Assembly (NCBI GenBank): GCA_015183035.1
Contig: JACZZP010000004.1
Coordinates: 186,001 to 250,000, forward strand
Origin: Meloidogyne chitwoodi
Taxonomy: Eukaryota > Nematoda > Chromadorea > Rhabditida > Meloidogynidae
Length of the DNA: 64,000 nucleotides
Direction of reading: 5' to 3'
This document shows, one piece after another, positions 43,375 through 55,522 of this stretch (the first letter of the stretch is position 1; each line of letters opens with the position of its first letter). Position numbers and translations under genes: made by a program. The notes under the pieces were generated by a model. The model did not search any database and had not been told where the DNA came from. It saw only the letters and a program-made list of their open reading frames with translations.

Positions 43375-46300
43375 TTAGTGGACTGAAACTGGATTCCATC
43401 CAGGAATAAGGGATGGATAGTTTACGTTAGGTATCTTCTTATCTGGTTTAAATCGAAATGATCCAAAGTTTGAATCTCCTTCTGATAAAATTGATCCATT
43501 TTGTTTAATTTCTTCTTTTGGTTTAACTTCTTCAGGAAAAGTTTGTTTTGTATCGTTACTTGAAAATGGATCAATTTTTAGATCAATTGTATTTTTTAGC
43601 CTTTTGTCCTTTTCTGATATTTTTTTTATTTTTTCTTTCTTTGACATTAATTTTTTTTTCTTCAACTTTAAAATTGTATCATAAAATATATGGCTTGTCA
43701 TTGAAGGATGTGCCCAAATTGGTTTCAGACGTTCAGCTTTCTTAAAATAAATTTGATAAAAAATTATTACTCCCAATAATTTTCAAACTATTTTCCACAA
43801 ATTTTTTGAATAATATTCATTTATACGTTTAAAAAAAGCTAAAAATTTAAAAAAGGATCGTAAATTGAAATACAGAATTATTGACAGCAACTCTTGGAGA
43901 CATTTCCTTTCCTTTGTGATGCTGTTTTTGTACACTATGCTAACACAAATGCCCGCAAGTTTTGTCCGCATGTAATTTTTCTCAAATAGATAAGCATTTT
44001 TGACAGCTACCTATGCGAATTTCTATTGATGAAAGATGTGAAAAGAATAGGTTGATGCATTTGATGATATTTTAACAAAGATTGTTAATTTTATGCCTCC
44101 AAAATAAGTAATAAAATATAAGAGTTGCGGATAAAACTTACGGACATTTGTGCGCATAAAGGAAAAGTACCCTTTTTTCAAAAATACCAGAAAATGCCCA
44201 TAAATCGGGAAAAATACCTAGTCTAATAAAACTTGAACTTTTCTAAAATACGTAAATAATGTTCAAAAATCTCAATCTCTAAACTAAATAAAAAATTTAA
44301 ATAAACAAACATCGATAAAATTGCCAAATAGTTTGCAATGGTTTCTGGCATTTTTAACAAGTTGTGTCAACACTTTAGCTTTGTTAATCATCCCATTTGG
44401 CATTTCATCCTTCCAATCATAAAAATGACAGTCAAGAAGACGAGCATGCAATCTTTGTAATTTAAGTCCTAATTTACCTAAAAATTCACTTGGCATTTTG
44501 TCCCGATCGTTTGCTTTTTTATCTATTTTCCCTTTCTTTCTAACTAGAAATTGTATATGGATAATGTAGAAGATCTCATATAATTTACGTAACTTTTCGA
44601 CTAAAAAATTATTATTTTAAAAATTTAAATTTTTTTCAAGGTTTTCATGAAAATAATAAATAACTTTTAATTTTTTTATTTTTCTGTTCAAAATTGGAGT
44701 TCTGTTAAAATAATGTATTTATAAATAAAATTCATTCTATGTTCATTTTTAAGTCTGGGGTTTATTTTTTTTAATTTTTTGAAAGATTCGAAAAAAGATA
44801 CAAAGCATAAAAGCCAACCAGTGTTTTCGTGGCCGGGTTTCGGTCATGACCAAAAATGACCTGACCAGACCAGACCTGACCGAAATTTTTGGTCAGGTCA
44901 GGTCATTTTTATGACCGAAAAAGGCCGGTCAGTCATGTTTTGGTCATTTTCTACGTTACAAAACGTGACCGGATATGACCTGACCGAAATTGCGGTCATG
45001 GTCAGGTCAGGTCATTTTTGATGACCGAAATTTCCGGTCAGGTCAGGTCATTTTATGACCGGGAAAAGGCCGGTCACGCAAACACTGGTACCAACTAATC
45101 CGAATTAAGTGTTAAATAACAGGACATTTTGATTAATTATCTCTTTTAAACTTTGCTGCATCTCTCTAATTAGGCCAAATAAATATAAGAAAATAAGATC
45201 AATAAAGTGTGTTTTTAGCTTATATATAGAATTTTAGGCAAACAAATAAATTAGAGACTTAGGAAATGTTAAGACAATTTTAGTTTTGGGAAAAATATAA
45301 ATTCAAACTAAGAACTGTTTTTAACTTTATTTTTGTCGGGAAAATATTTATTTTATTATTTTTGCTTTAATATTCTAATATTTATTGGCCTAATTAGAGA
45401 GATGCAGCAAATTAATAATTAAAAAATATATATAGGGTTGCAGATTTTAGTTAAAAAAATGTCAACTGACCATAACTGCCCACTGTCTCTCCGAAGGTTA
45501 ACATAATCTCTCGTTTATAAGAGACGTAGAAAAGTAGTCAGTAGAGAAAATTGTATAAAATGAAAAGAAATTGTATAAAAGGAATTGTAAATATTTTCTC
45601 TTCTGACAACTACCTTTCTCTATTTCAAACAAACGAGAGATTAAGTTAACCTTCGGAGAGACAGTGGGTCAGTTATGGTCAGTTGACATTTCTTTAGAAA
45701 CTAAAATCTGCAACTCTAGATATAACTAAACAAACTTATATGCAAAGACATTTTCTCTGTCACAATTTCCAATGCCTCTCTTATAAAAGTTATTTCCTTA
45801 AAGTCAGGTTTAGAAGAAGGTTTACATTTTCCTAATTGACTGTCATAGTTGTTTATACACTCAAATAGCATTTTTAAAGGATCAACTTTTTTAAAAAGTG
45901 CTTTATAAAATTGCTGAAAAAGTAGAGCTCCTCCTAATGCTATAAGTTGAATTTCGAAGACAAAACGTTTTTTTCGTAATGTTGTTGCAAGCACTTTAAG
46001 TTTAAAAAATTTAATTTTTTAATTAATTATTGCAATTTCTATTAAATTTTAAAAAAATGTAAAGATGTTTTTATGTATTATTTCACTCGGAAAATGTTTC
46101 GGTTCTGCATTAAGACCCTTCTCTAATGGGAACTGAAATGGCGGTACTAAAGTAGCGTGGAACTGACCCAAACCGCTTTAAGCTAATTAAAGATGAAAGT
46201 AAATAAGTTTCAGCTCGAAGTTTTTAAAATCTCATAATTTTATAAAAAAAATTTTTTATAAATATTTAAATGCTTACAATGCTGAAGTGATGGTTGATTG

Positions 46301-49300
46301 ATTTCAGCCACTATAAGGAAAATTATTATTTATTTTTGCATCAAGGCTTTTCTTCCCGGTTTGATGGATGTTTTAGACAATTTTACAGTTTATTCCCCCC
46401 AAAAAACTCTAAAATATAACGCAAATCTCCACTTAAAAACAAAACCGAAAAATTTTAATGCCAAAAAACTTTTTAACAAATTACCCCAAGTTTTTTTAGA
46501 CAATAAAAATATCCCTTCTCCAATGGTTTTTTTATAGTTTTATTAAAAGATTAAAACCTACCTTTTTTAGGTGTTAAAATTTTTTTAAGCTTTAAACGAT
46601 TTAATTGAGAAAGTGAAGGCAAGAAACTTTTTGTTTTATTCAACTTTTTACTTTGATTTACATTACTATCAACACTTAATCTTCCATGACTCAGACCTAC
46701 ATTACTATCAACGCTTAATCTTCCCAATGTGATATCATTATTTCCTTCTGTTAATAATAAAAGATTATTAGTTATTTTGTGTCATTATTTTAAACATTTT
46801 TGGCTACACTCAAGCAGTAATGGGAATGTTCCAAAATTTCCACAGAACTAGTTCGAGTTCACAAACTGCATTTTTTATTTTCATTGTTCCAGTTCCGGAA
46901 CTATTGTGGGTAAGAAGCTAGTTAAAGAAAAGTTATAGTTCTGGAACTAGTTTGTAATCCATTCACCCATCCCGCCGCCTATCGAAGACTTTCCTTTTTT
47001 TATCTAGGATGGTGGTAAATTTATTATGTCTTACAAATAGAGATCGGAACTGGATCGGGTCTTAATCCCTTTCCCGGTCCTTTTTCAGCTTTTGTTGTTT
47101 CACCGGACTGGGATCGGGAATTCCCGGTTTTCCCGTATCGGGTCCCGACTTTCATTTTATTTCCAATTCCCAGTCCCGTGATTATCGGCCGGGACCTGTT
47201 ATATTTGGACCTGAAAAAAAGGGAATTCCCGGTCTTCGCAGTCCCGGGTCCCTCCCGGTCGTTCCATTTTCCAATATCCCATTTCCCGTCCTGGATTTTT
47301 AAAATTCCAAACTCTACTTATAACTACTTTCCACTGCAGACATAAGCAGCCGATCCAATATTTTAAAAGTTAAACTAATTCCCCTCTTGTATCACTCTTC
47401 CCCACCAATATATATATTTTATAAACATTGTCAGTAAATTATTCCTGACAATTTGATTATTTTTACCTTCTTTGTCAGATTCATATTTCTTTTTTATTTC
47501 AGTATCTTTAAAGCGTGCAGCACTTAACTTATTTAATTCTTTTTCTAATTTATCAATATCAAATTCAAATTCAAATTTATGCATGTCCTCGTCCGAGTTT
47601 TCAAAATCCTCAAACTTGGGTAACTCATCGCGATCTTCTTTATTTTGTTGTCGGAATCTTATACAAAGTGTATCAAAACGTTCAATAGTGTTAGGATGAA
47701 ATGAAGGAAGTAAAGAAGGAAACATATTACAGATACCGATTTGGTTATTTCTTTCATTTGATTGTTTTTTGTCTTTATATCTAAATTTTAAAAATTGTAA
47801 AGGGAGCAAAAGCCTACTAAACAAGGAATAGAGAGCCTGCCCGTTGAGTAAACTTTTATTTTGAAAAAGTAAAACTTAATTCAAAATGCCAATTTTATAC
47901 ATCTCTTACTAAAAAGAGAAAGAAAATAAAGCTAGTTTTGTCTGATTTCTCTCCCTTTTTTAATTTGTGAACTTATCTAAAAATATTGCTTCCATTTCAT
48001 TATATTCTCCGTAATTTTCCCCTGTATGCTTTTGTAGGTTTTTTATGCTTTTTTGTTCTTGTTTGATGGTTATTTCTGTTATTCGGTCTTGGTGGAGCTT
48101 CAAATAAAATAAAAGAATCGGGTATAAGAGAAATTAATTTGCTATTATTTATTTTCCATTACTGTGGTAAGATAGCGCTTTTTATATTCATATTTTTGCG
48201 GACACTAGTCATAAATTATAAACAAACTTTTTATGTTGTAGTATTTGGCATTCATTTACTTTTTTTAAAATATCAAATATATAACATATGTTTTTACGTA
48301 TTTCGAGCAGTAAATAACTTTGTTTTGAAAGTTTTAAAGAATATAGATCATTTGAATCGGACACATTTGTTTCATTTAGTTCTTGGAAGAACTTTGATTC
48401 TCTGGCTTGTTCGTAGGTATTCTAAATAGAAAAGTTTACTCAAAATTGCGTCTTATTTGACGCTCCTACACATTTTGGAAAATGACAAAGTGTCAAGCGA
48501 CAATTTGGTAAAACAGCCCAAATTGGACAATTTGCAAGTAGAAGCCATTAAATATTACTATTCGATGCCGGACCGCATCCAACCGGATTTTTCTTAAGGA
48601 GGGACGCAAACAGTCAATCAGAGACTGAAAAAAGTTGAATTTACCGAGAATTTTTGTTATTGTTCCATTTTGCTTTTTCCAAAATCATTCAATAATTTGT
48701 CGCTTTATAAAGAATGTTGTTAGACACTTTATCGTTTATCACTTTGTCGGATTTTGGCCTGGTTCCGAAATTTTGCTTTTTCAAAATTTCGGGACACGTC
48801 AGTTGACTCAAATCAATTTTAATTTAATCTTTTTCAGAAAGTGTACATCCAAGACATTGTTCTCCTGACCGACCTTTTTATGGTCACAAAACGACCTGAC
48901 TAAATAGAGAATCAAGTCCAATCACTTTTGGTCATTACCGAAGCCGATTAGGAGAACACTGGTCAAAGACACCCATCAAAGGCGCGAGCGTCAGGTATCG
49001 TCATGGGCAGGCAGCATTCGTGAGTAGCTAAGACTTAGCTGGGGCACTATAAAACACCCTCTTTCAAAATCCAGAAAATTTAAATAGAATTTTATTGGAC
49101 ATATAAACTTGAATAAAGCCTAATTTAAAACTAACTTTTATCAATGCTTGGAACATAGGCGTGCCGTTAAGTATGCTGAGCGTGTTTTTAAGTATTTCGC
49201 TACTATCAAAATCAATTAGAATCATTTTAGTTTCAATAGTACGATTCGAGAAATCTTCATGTACACTAGTCGGTTCTTCATTTTTAGAACTAAATAAACT

Positions 49301-52300
49301 TCCAATCGAACTTAAAAATGAGTCTAGCATTTTTACGTCTGGGACTTTTTCAATAACTAATAAATGATCCAACGTTTGAATAAATTCTTTCAGCTTTTCC
49401 GAATCAAGATTTATTATTTCTCTTCTGTAAATTAAGAAATTTTATGTAATAAGTATGAGAAGTGATGGGAAAGTTAATTTCCAGAAATTTTTCAGTTCCA
49501 ATTGCTGAACTGGAACTAACAAATTTCTGGAACTGAACTATGTAGTTCCTGAACAAGAACTGGTCCAGAACATTTGTCTTAATATTAAGCTTATAAAAAC
49601 TTACAAAAACAGCTTATAAATTACTTTCAGTTTTTTTATTTTATCATTATCTTCAATATTATTTATCATTTTTTCACCTACAGTACTTGCGCTTTCTTTT
49701 AATAATGGAGTTTTTTCATCTGCGTATTCTTCTACATTGACTGATCCCTCATTTTGTTCTCCTTAGATAGAAAATTATTATTTTTAGAAATTCTAAAATA
49801 CCTGTTGCCAATTCCCCTTCAGGCGTTAAATTATATGCTGACATAATATCAAGACATTCAGTTGGTTTCAGGTTGTATTGAATAGTTTCAAGTGCTAAAT
49901 TATTTAAAAAGTTTAATTATTAGTTTGTTGTGGTTTTGTGTAGTTAACTCGTTCTGTCTGAAAGGGAACATATCAACATGCTACTCACCGATTTTTATAC
50001 CATTCGAAAGAGCTTTTTGAGTAGACACAGAATCCAAATTTTTATCTGCCCAAGGTAGGTATTGTAAAGTTAAAAGCTTTAAAGTTTCTCAAAAATAAAG
50101 ATAACCATTAATAAACTCACCTATTTTCTCTCCACTCTTTTTCTTTCCTTGCAGCGACCGCCTGCCTTCTCTTCTTTTTCTTTGAGTAACTGACGGCCGC
50201 TGGAAAAAAGGAAAAGAGAGAAGAGAGGTGATCTTAAGGGGTAGTAAAGAGTAGAGAGAGAGGGACGTTTGAAGAGGAAAAGGAACATTTTTTTGAAATT
50301 TAAAAGCTTGTACTTTTTCAATACCTTAACTAGAGCACTCAAAATTTAGATTCTGTACCTACTCAAAAAGCTCTTTGAATGGTATAGGTTTTGTTAAAAT
50401 CGATGAGTAGCATGTTGATATGCTCCCTTGAGAGTGACACGGTTTTTTGCCTGACAGCATTTGGTGGATTTACACATAAAAAATAATATGATATTAATAA
50501 TTTCACTAGTTACAAAATCCAAACTTTGTTCGACTTACGTATTTCTTCCCAGTTTTTAAATACGTCGCCACATCCACAGTTAAAAAGGTCCTCCAACTGT
50601 TCATTACTCTTAATATAACCATTGGTCTTTTTAGACTTTTTAATTTTGTCCCATTCTGTCAAAATTGTCTTACAATCAAGAGTTTTTTTCCCTTTAAATT
50701 GCTTTTTAAAATCTTGATGAATCATCCAGGCATATTTATCTTCCTTTTCATTTAAAAGAGTTTCTGGTATTGTCTCACTGCTCATTGAAATGAATTGATT
50801 TTTATAAAGGAAAAAAAATAGTTGTTCTCTTCTAGTCAACTTTTTAGCATTAACAAATGGTGAAAACTCTTCAAAGCCGACCATTTTATCATATAGTTCT
50901 TCTAATAATTCTTCTTAAAATTTTAAATTTAATTATCTGCTTTTCCTGTTTTATTAAATGACCAGTAGATGTCCAACCCTTACGCAAAGGAGACATTTGC
51001 AGTTTGCAAGCGCTCTTTATTTTTGGCGTTAGGAGCAGTGTTTTCGTGTCCAGGTTTCGGTCATGACCAAAAATGACCTGACCAGACCTGACCGAAATTT
51101 TTGGTCAGGTCAGGTCATTTTTATGACCGAAAAAGGCCGGTCAGTCATGTTTTGGTCATTTTCTACGTTACAAAACGTGACCGGATATGACCTGACCGAA
51201 ATTGCGGTCATGGTCAGGTCAGGTCATTTTTGATGACCGAAATTTCCGGTCAGGTCAGGTCATTTTTATGACCGGGAAAAGGCCGGTCACGCAAACACTG
51301 GTTAGGAGTGACGCTCATTTATTTTCCCTTCTAAATTATTGCCCAACTAATAATTCATCAGAATAAAAATTCTGGATTCCATTTTTTACGATCAAACTCT
51401 CGATATTGAATCAAGGAAAAAATCTCAATTTTATTGAATTCTACAAAGGTTCCGACTATTGAAGACTAAAATGATCTGCCGCGACATCTAATGGACATTT
51501 ACCCCTCTTTTATTTCAAACAAAACCGGACTCCCTAAATCAATTCTTCTTAAAGAGGTTATTTAAAAAATCCTCGGGGTTTCTAATTAAGAATTAACAAA
51601 AAAAAACTTACCAGTAGACTGAGAAATATCTTCAAAAATTGTCACATAATTTGCTATAAGAAATCGTCGATTAATAAGTTCAGTATCTGTTGGTGCGCAC
51701 CAGGATTTTCCTTTTCCAAAATTGGATATAAAACGGTGTGCACATCCATTCTAAATTGTTTTTTATAAAGTAAAGGAAAAATATTTCAAAATAAAGAGTC
51801 TATGTTTTTGAAAATTTCTAAGACAAACAGGGTAACCGCCAATCTGATACAAACACTAACTAAACTTTTTTTCAGAGTTTAACTTGTTAAACTAGAGTCG
51901 TCACCGTTCTTCACCGTTTTTTCACATCGTTCCCAGCAATTTTTCTATAAGCATAATTTGTCTACGACAAAAGTTCCCCACCCCCCGTTTGTCCCCGGAA
52001 AAATTCTCGTTCTCGTTCCCCGGTAATTCGTTTTGTCTGCTCTTAAAAATGAGTACCTCTTCCTTAAATGTTCCAATCAAGTTGATATTGCCTGTTAATT
52101 GCATTTGAACGAACGGGCCAACAACCATAGACCATACAACCAACAGTGTTATCGTAGTTACAGTAAAAAGTTCACGTTTTTTCCTTCCGTGTTCAACAAC
52201 TTTATACTTTTCCCAAGGCTTTAATTCTTTGTTTTCTAACTTCAACGGATCAGTTAAAGCAGTCTCTTCATTCGTTCGAATTGAATTTGAATTTGTTAGG

Positions 52301-52371
52301 GTTAGAATTAGTAGGAAAATTAAAATATTTAGGAGTAAACCTTTGAGGGAAAAATTCCAGTAGGAATTCAT
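43375..52371 (-). CDS. Large Lys-rich protein with N-terminal hydrophobic anchor, unrecognised, ~13 exons
   Basis: Predicted exons are 52057-52371, 51612-51750, 50539-50913, 49802-49894, 49605-49761, 49136-49424, 48298-48421, 47467-47772, 46562-46747, 46485-46517, 45736-45993, 44311-44543 and 43375-43740. All phases agree, giving about 957 residues. The N-terminus has a hydrophobic signal or anchor (GLLLNILIFLLILTLTN) and a second hydrophobic span (TVTTITLLVVWSMVVGPFV). Further on are a Cys-containing segment (HRFISNFGKGKSWCAPTD), charged helical regions, a tandem LSVDSNV repeat, a hydrophobic stretch (QLIALGGALLFQQFY) and a Lys-rich C-terminus ending IPGWNPVSVH. No known family was recognised. 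The 47467 and 46485 exons are weaker, and the span could be two genes joined in error near 46-48 kb. Introns carry at least eight MITEs. A possible extra exon (about 48005-48097) was left out. Confidence 0.45.
43935..44165. mobile_element. Palindrome 'CCCGCAAGTTTTGTCCGCAT', CCGCAA family
   Basis: CCCGCAAGTTTTGTCCGCAT on the left and TGCGGATAAAACTTACGGAC on the right are inverted. It lies in the last intron of the large minus-strand gene. Confidence 0.65.
44819..45087. mobile_element. hAT-type MITE 'CAGTGTTTTCGTG', copy 1
   Basis: The ends CAGTGTTTTCGTG and CACGCAAACACTG have arms of reiterated GACCTGACC/GGTCAGGTC. The flanking octamers AAGCCAAC and GTACCAAC match at 6 of 8. It is nearly identical to the copy at 51036-51300 and lies in an intron of the large minus-strand gene. 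Confidence 0.85.
45433..45718. mobile_element. Palindromic MITE 'GACAGTGGTCAGTTA', copy 2
   Basis: It has TGTCTCTCCGAAGGTTAAC and its inverse GTTAACCTTCGGAGAGACA, with ends GGGTTGCAGATTTTAGTT and AACTAAAATCTGCAACTC. Its right edge reaches to within about 20 bp of the predicted exon end at 45736. Confidence 0.8.
46820..46975. mobile_element. Degenerate hAT-type MITE of the GTTCC family
   Basis: It retains AATTTCCACAGAACTAGTTC and TTCCAGTTCCGGAACTATTG, as in 18991-19177, but the termini are eroded. Confidence 0.6.
47037..47315. mobile_element. TIR element 'TAGAGATCGG' with TTCCCGGTCC repeats
   Basis: It starts TAGAGATCGGAACTGGATCG and ends TTCCAAACTCTA, with an interior of reiterated CCCGGTCCC. 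The left end matches the MITE at 22027-22163. It lies in an intron of the large minus-strand gene. Confidence 0.6.
47890..48035. repeat. Dispersed repeat shared with 17445-17660
   Basis: The same blocks (ATCTAAAAATATTGCTTCC and TTTTGTCTGATTTCTCTCCC) occur in inverse orientation. It lies in an intron of the large minus-strand gene, beside a possible unused exon. Confidence 0.6.
48870..48958. mobile_element. Short relative of the 'CAGTGTT' hAT-type MITE
   Basis: TGTTCTCCTGACCGACC on the left is mirrored by AGGAGAACACTGG on the right. It has GACC/GGTC motifs as in 44819-45087 but is much diverged and shortened. Confidence 0.5.
49458..49572. mobile_element. Partial hAT-type MITE of the GTTCC family
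   Basis: It starts AGTGATGGGAAAGTT, with GAACTGGAAC and GGTCCAGAAC repeats, and no clean right end. Intronic in the large minus-strand gene. Confidence 0.55.
49967..50435. mobile_element. TIR element 'GGGAACATATCAACATG', copy 1
   Basis: The ends GGGAACATATCAACATGCTA and TAGCATGTTGATATGCTCCC are inverted. Inner arms carry CATTCGAAAGAGCTTTTTGA. The second copy is at 57120-57585. Confidence 0.75.
51036..51300. mobile_element. hAT-type MITE 'CAGTGTTTTCGTG', copy 2, perfect TSD
   Basis: GTTAGGAG is exactly duplicated at 51028-51035 and 51301-51308. The ends are CAGTGTTTTCGTG and CACGCAAACACTG. Near-identity with 44819-45087 and the perfect TSD point to recent movement. Confidence 0.9.
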
Positions 52372-53399
52372 CTAAAAAAAATTTTTTTTAATTGAAAATA
52401 CTTGAAATAAATAAATTAAACTGTTATCAGTGAGAAGTTTGGAGAATTTACTATTTTGGCCAGGCCATTTTGGTGCCGGTGAGAGACAACCCAACCCCTT
52501 TGGTTTTCGGGGGCGCTGTCTACGAATCTGATATTGGAAATTAAGCTTGGAATTAATTTTTAAAATTAAAACTTGTCTGAAAATAAAGTTTTAATACAAG
52601 GAAAACAAGTCTTTGAGGAACGATTTGTATCCCGAATTAACGGAAAGAATAGAAATTATCAAATCAACATTGGAAAACCGAGGGAAAAATTAATTTACTC
52701 GTAGTTTTTAAGTCAAATTTAAAAGTCTGAAGAATAAAAATTTAAAACAGACTCAATTATCAAGTAATTGAACTTATCGTATAAAAATTAATTGGAAGAA
52801 TGAATTTTATAAAATCCCGGGAAGCTTTATAAAGTCAAATTTCTTCAGGAGGGTCTAAAAGAATCAACTGACTATGTAGACAATAAAAGACACTTTTAAT
52901 TTTAAAACCGTTTGAGTCTCATCCCTTAAAGAGACATTCAATTAAAAAATTTATAAAAGTATAAAAAATTAAAAATATTCAGACTCAACTGTCCAGAAAA
53001 TTAATTTATTTAAAATTAAATTAGAGGAGTGAATTTTATATAAATCTTCTTGGGGTGGAATTCGAATCGACTGACTTATAGACAACAAAATTCAATAGAC
53101 TCCATATGACTTGTCTTTTTTATTTACTTGCACTTTTAAAATTTTCAATTCTTCTGGCAAAATCAATGTTTACCTTGTCAAATGATAGAGAAAAAAAATT
53201 TAAAAAAATTTACTTCCCTTTTCCATTGTCTTTTAATTCCCTCTTGACTTTAGTCAAATTACACTTTTCAATAAAATATTCTTAAAGCGTGCGCATTATT
53301 GATATTTTTTAGATTTTTTAAAATTTAAAATTTTATTTATTAAATTTATTTAAAATTAAAATTTGATAAAATAACAAAGTTTTAAAATCTTTTAAAATA
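52372..53399. repeat. Gene-free gap with degenerate ~240 bp duplication
   Basis: Units at about 52670-52895 and 52905-53110 share TGAATTTTATANAAATC and GACTNATAGACAA-type blocks. No gene was seen between the large gene and the Cys-rich peptide gene. Confidence 0.45.
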
Positions 53400-54387
53400 T
53401 TATTTTCCTGAATTAGCACTACAACAAACTCCTGCTGTCCATAAACATGCACCTAACGGAACATAACTGAAAAACAAAGTTTTTAAGTTTTGTCTTCAAA
53501 AGTATATATGTTTTAATTTAAAGAGAATATTATAGTTGTTTAGTTTTTAAAATTCTTGTATTTATTCTTTTTAGTTTTTTAACAATTTTTGTAAGCTAAT
53601 AATTTGGCTAATTTTTAAGCCCCTTTGGAAATAATACGAATAGTAATAAGGAATAAATAATGTTTCAAATTATTTTTATTTCTTTTGATTTCCACTTTTT
53701 TCAGGCATTGTAAAAAATAAATAAAAAAAATTTTATTATAAACTTTGATTGCGAAAAAAAAGACTTTTGGTTATACCGTCTTAAAATTTGTATAATATAT
53801 ATTTTTACGTTTAGAGAGACATATAAATAAATAAATGGTATATATTTTTTAATGCGAGATTGAGTCTAATTAGAATATTATTATTTTTGGAAGCTAACAT
53901 TGTTGGCTAATTAATTACTTATCTATATATTTGTCTAAGAACAAATAAAATTTTAAAAAATTCAAAAGACATTTTGTATTCCTAAAAATTAATAAAGTAT
54001 TAATTTTTTAGCCAATAACAAAATGGCTTACCAAAAAATATTAATAGAAGAAAAAATTTTTTGGGTTTTTTTATTTTCAAAATAAAAATGGAAAATTACC
54101 TGCAAAGGCAACCTCCAAATGGGTTACAGTTCCACTTTGCTCCACTAAAATTAAAAAAATAAATTTAAATTAATTTAAAAATAGGCTTAAGAGTCTCGAA
54201 CAGTACAGAGAAAATTTTTTTATTTTTTCGATTTCAAATTTAATAAAAAAAATTACTTTGGACATGCAGTACCAGCACATGGACAAGATCCAACTTTACA
54301 AGTACTCTGAGCTTCAATAAAATTAATATTAAAAAGCAAAATTATGCAAAGACAGGTTAAAGTCAATTTAATGGCAAATGAGTTCAT
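53400..54387 (-). CDS. Secreted Cys-rich peptide (80 aa), 3 exons, complete
   Basis: Predicted exons are 54257-54387, 54100-54144 and 53400-53466, with consistent phase. Residues 1-27 are a signal peptide (IKLTLTCLCIILLFNINF core, cleavage near IEA-QS). The mature peptide of about 54 residues has ten cysteines: CKVGSCPCAGTAC, WNCNPFGGCLC and GACLWTAGVCC, rich in Gly/Ala. No known family was recognised. The cysteine density and small exons match secreted nematode peptides. Too short for simple ORF scans because each exon is under 150 nt. On the same strand as FUT8 and the large gene. Function unknown. Confidence 0.75.
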
Positions 54388-55109
54388 TTTTATTAAAAAT
54401 AAATTTATTTGAATTTTTGTATGATTTTGGTTGTTAATAATTTTTGTTTCATTTTTATACTGCTGAAAATAGGGAAATAAATTAATATTTTTTTGAAAAA
54501 AATTTTTTTTTTGAAAAAATATTTTTGGAGATAAATTGAACCAAGAATTAATTAATTTTAATTACAAAATCGTAGCAAAAAAAAATTTTTTTTCTCAACA
54601 AAAATTTTTTTCTCAAAAAATTTTTTTTCTCAACAAAAATTTTTTTCTCAAAAAATTTTTTTCCTTTAGATAGAAAAATAGAAATTCCAATTTTTCCATT
54701 AAAAAAAAAATATTTATTTCGGTATTTAATTAATTAATTTGAACTTGATTAAATTAATTAAAAAAAACATCTATTTAATCATTGAGCTACGTCATAAAAT
54801 AAAATTAAAAAAAATTTTTTTATGATTAACATAAATGCTTAATTAGTGGAACGAAAATTAATTAGTCAGTTATTTTTTGTAAAATTAAGACAATTTTTGC
54901 TCGTGCAGAATGTCGAGAATTTTAATAAATTTAATTATGTTAATGCATGCTATTTTTAAAAAAATAATAGGTGTTTTAATGATGCGAGACCTTTTGGAAA
55001 TTTGTCAAAAAGTAAAGGTGTTCAAAAAATTAGAGTAAATTGGCATTCCCCGCGACCACAAGAGTCGTTGGCATAACAGCAAGAAGAAAATTATAAATAG
55101 GTAATAAGT
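54388..55109. other. Low-complexity A/T gap
   Basis: It contains tandem TTTTTTTCTCAACAAAAA units at about 54570-54665 and A/T-rich sequence. No gene seen. Confidence 0.5.
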
Positions 55110-55295
55110 CGTGCCCGGCGCCGGATCTGATCCGACCGAATTTTCCGGTGTCCGAGTCCCAAATCCGGGTTTTTTCACAAGTTCCTGATTTTTTCCGGAC
55201 CCGGATTAATCCCGAAAAATCCGGCAGGATCCGGTCCGGCTCTATTCATGAAATTCGGGTCCGGATCCTGAAATATCGATTTTACCGGGCACTAG
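55110..55295. mobile_element. hAT-type MITE 'CGTGCCCGG', perfect 8-bp TSD
   Basis: The ends GTGCCCGGCGCCGG and TACCGGGCAC have interior TCCGGACCCGGAT-type repeats. TAATAAGT is duplicated at 55102-55109 and 55296-55303. It lies between FUT8 and the Cys-rich peptide gene. The ORF at 55148-55369 is a translation of it. Confidence 0.8.
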
Positions 55296-55522
55296 TAATA
55301 AGTAACTCTGAAATTAAAAGTTACAAATCTAAATTAATGTTTAAACCTTATAAAAGCTTAGAATATTAGCCAATGTATATTGGCTTCCAAAAATACACCA
55401 AACACTATAACAGGATGAAGGATAAATATACAATAAAAAATTTAAATTAAACCAAGATAGATAAGAAAGTTAATATTTTACAAAAATTTTTTTAGATATA
55501 TAAAGTTAAGACCCGTAAAAAT

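Noticed and set aside
46298..46537. 79-residue plus-strand ORF
   Set aside because: No signal peptide or family; it overlaps a short phase-consistent exon on the minus strand.
48005..48097. Extra exon PPPRPNNRNNHQTRTKK in the large gene
   Set aside because: The acceptor and phase fit, but no usable donor exists before a dispersed repeat; a direct join of neighbouring exons is also in phase.
48139..48429. 96-residue plus-strand hydrophobic ORF
   Set aside because: The opposite strand here gives a phase-consistent exon (48298-48421) of the large gene; the plus reading is its shadow.
50539..51750. Possible peptidase M13 (neprilysin) relationship of the large minus-strand gene
   Set aside because: Only a loose likeness to QLFF and a Cys-containing C-terminal segment; no HExxH and no ExxxD motif, so not called.
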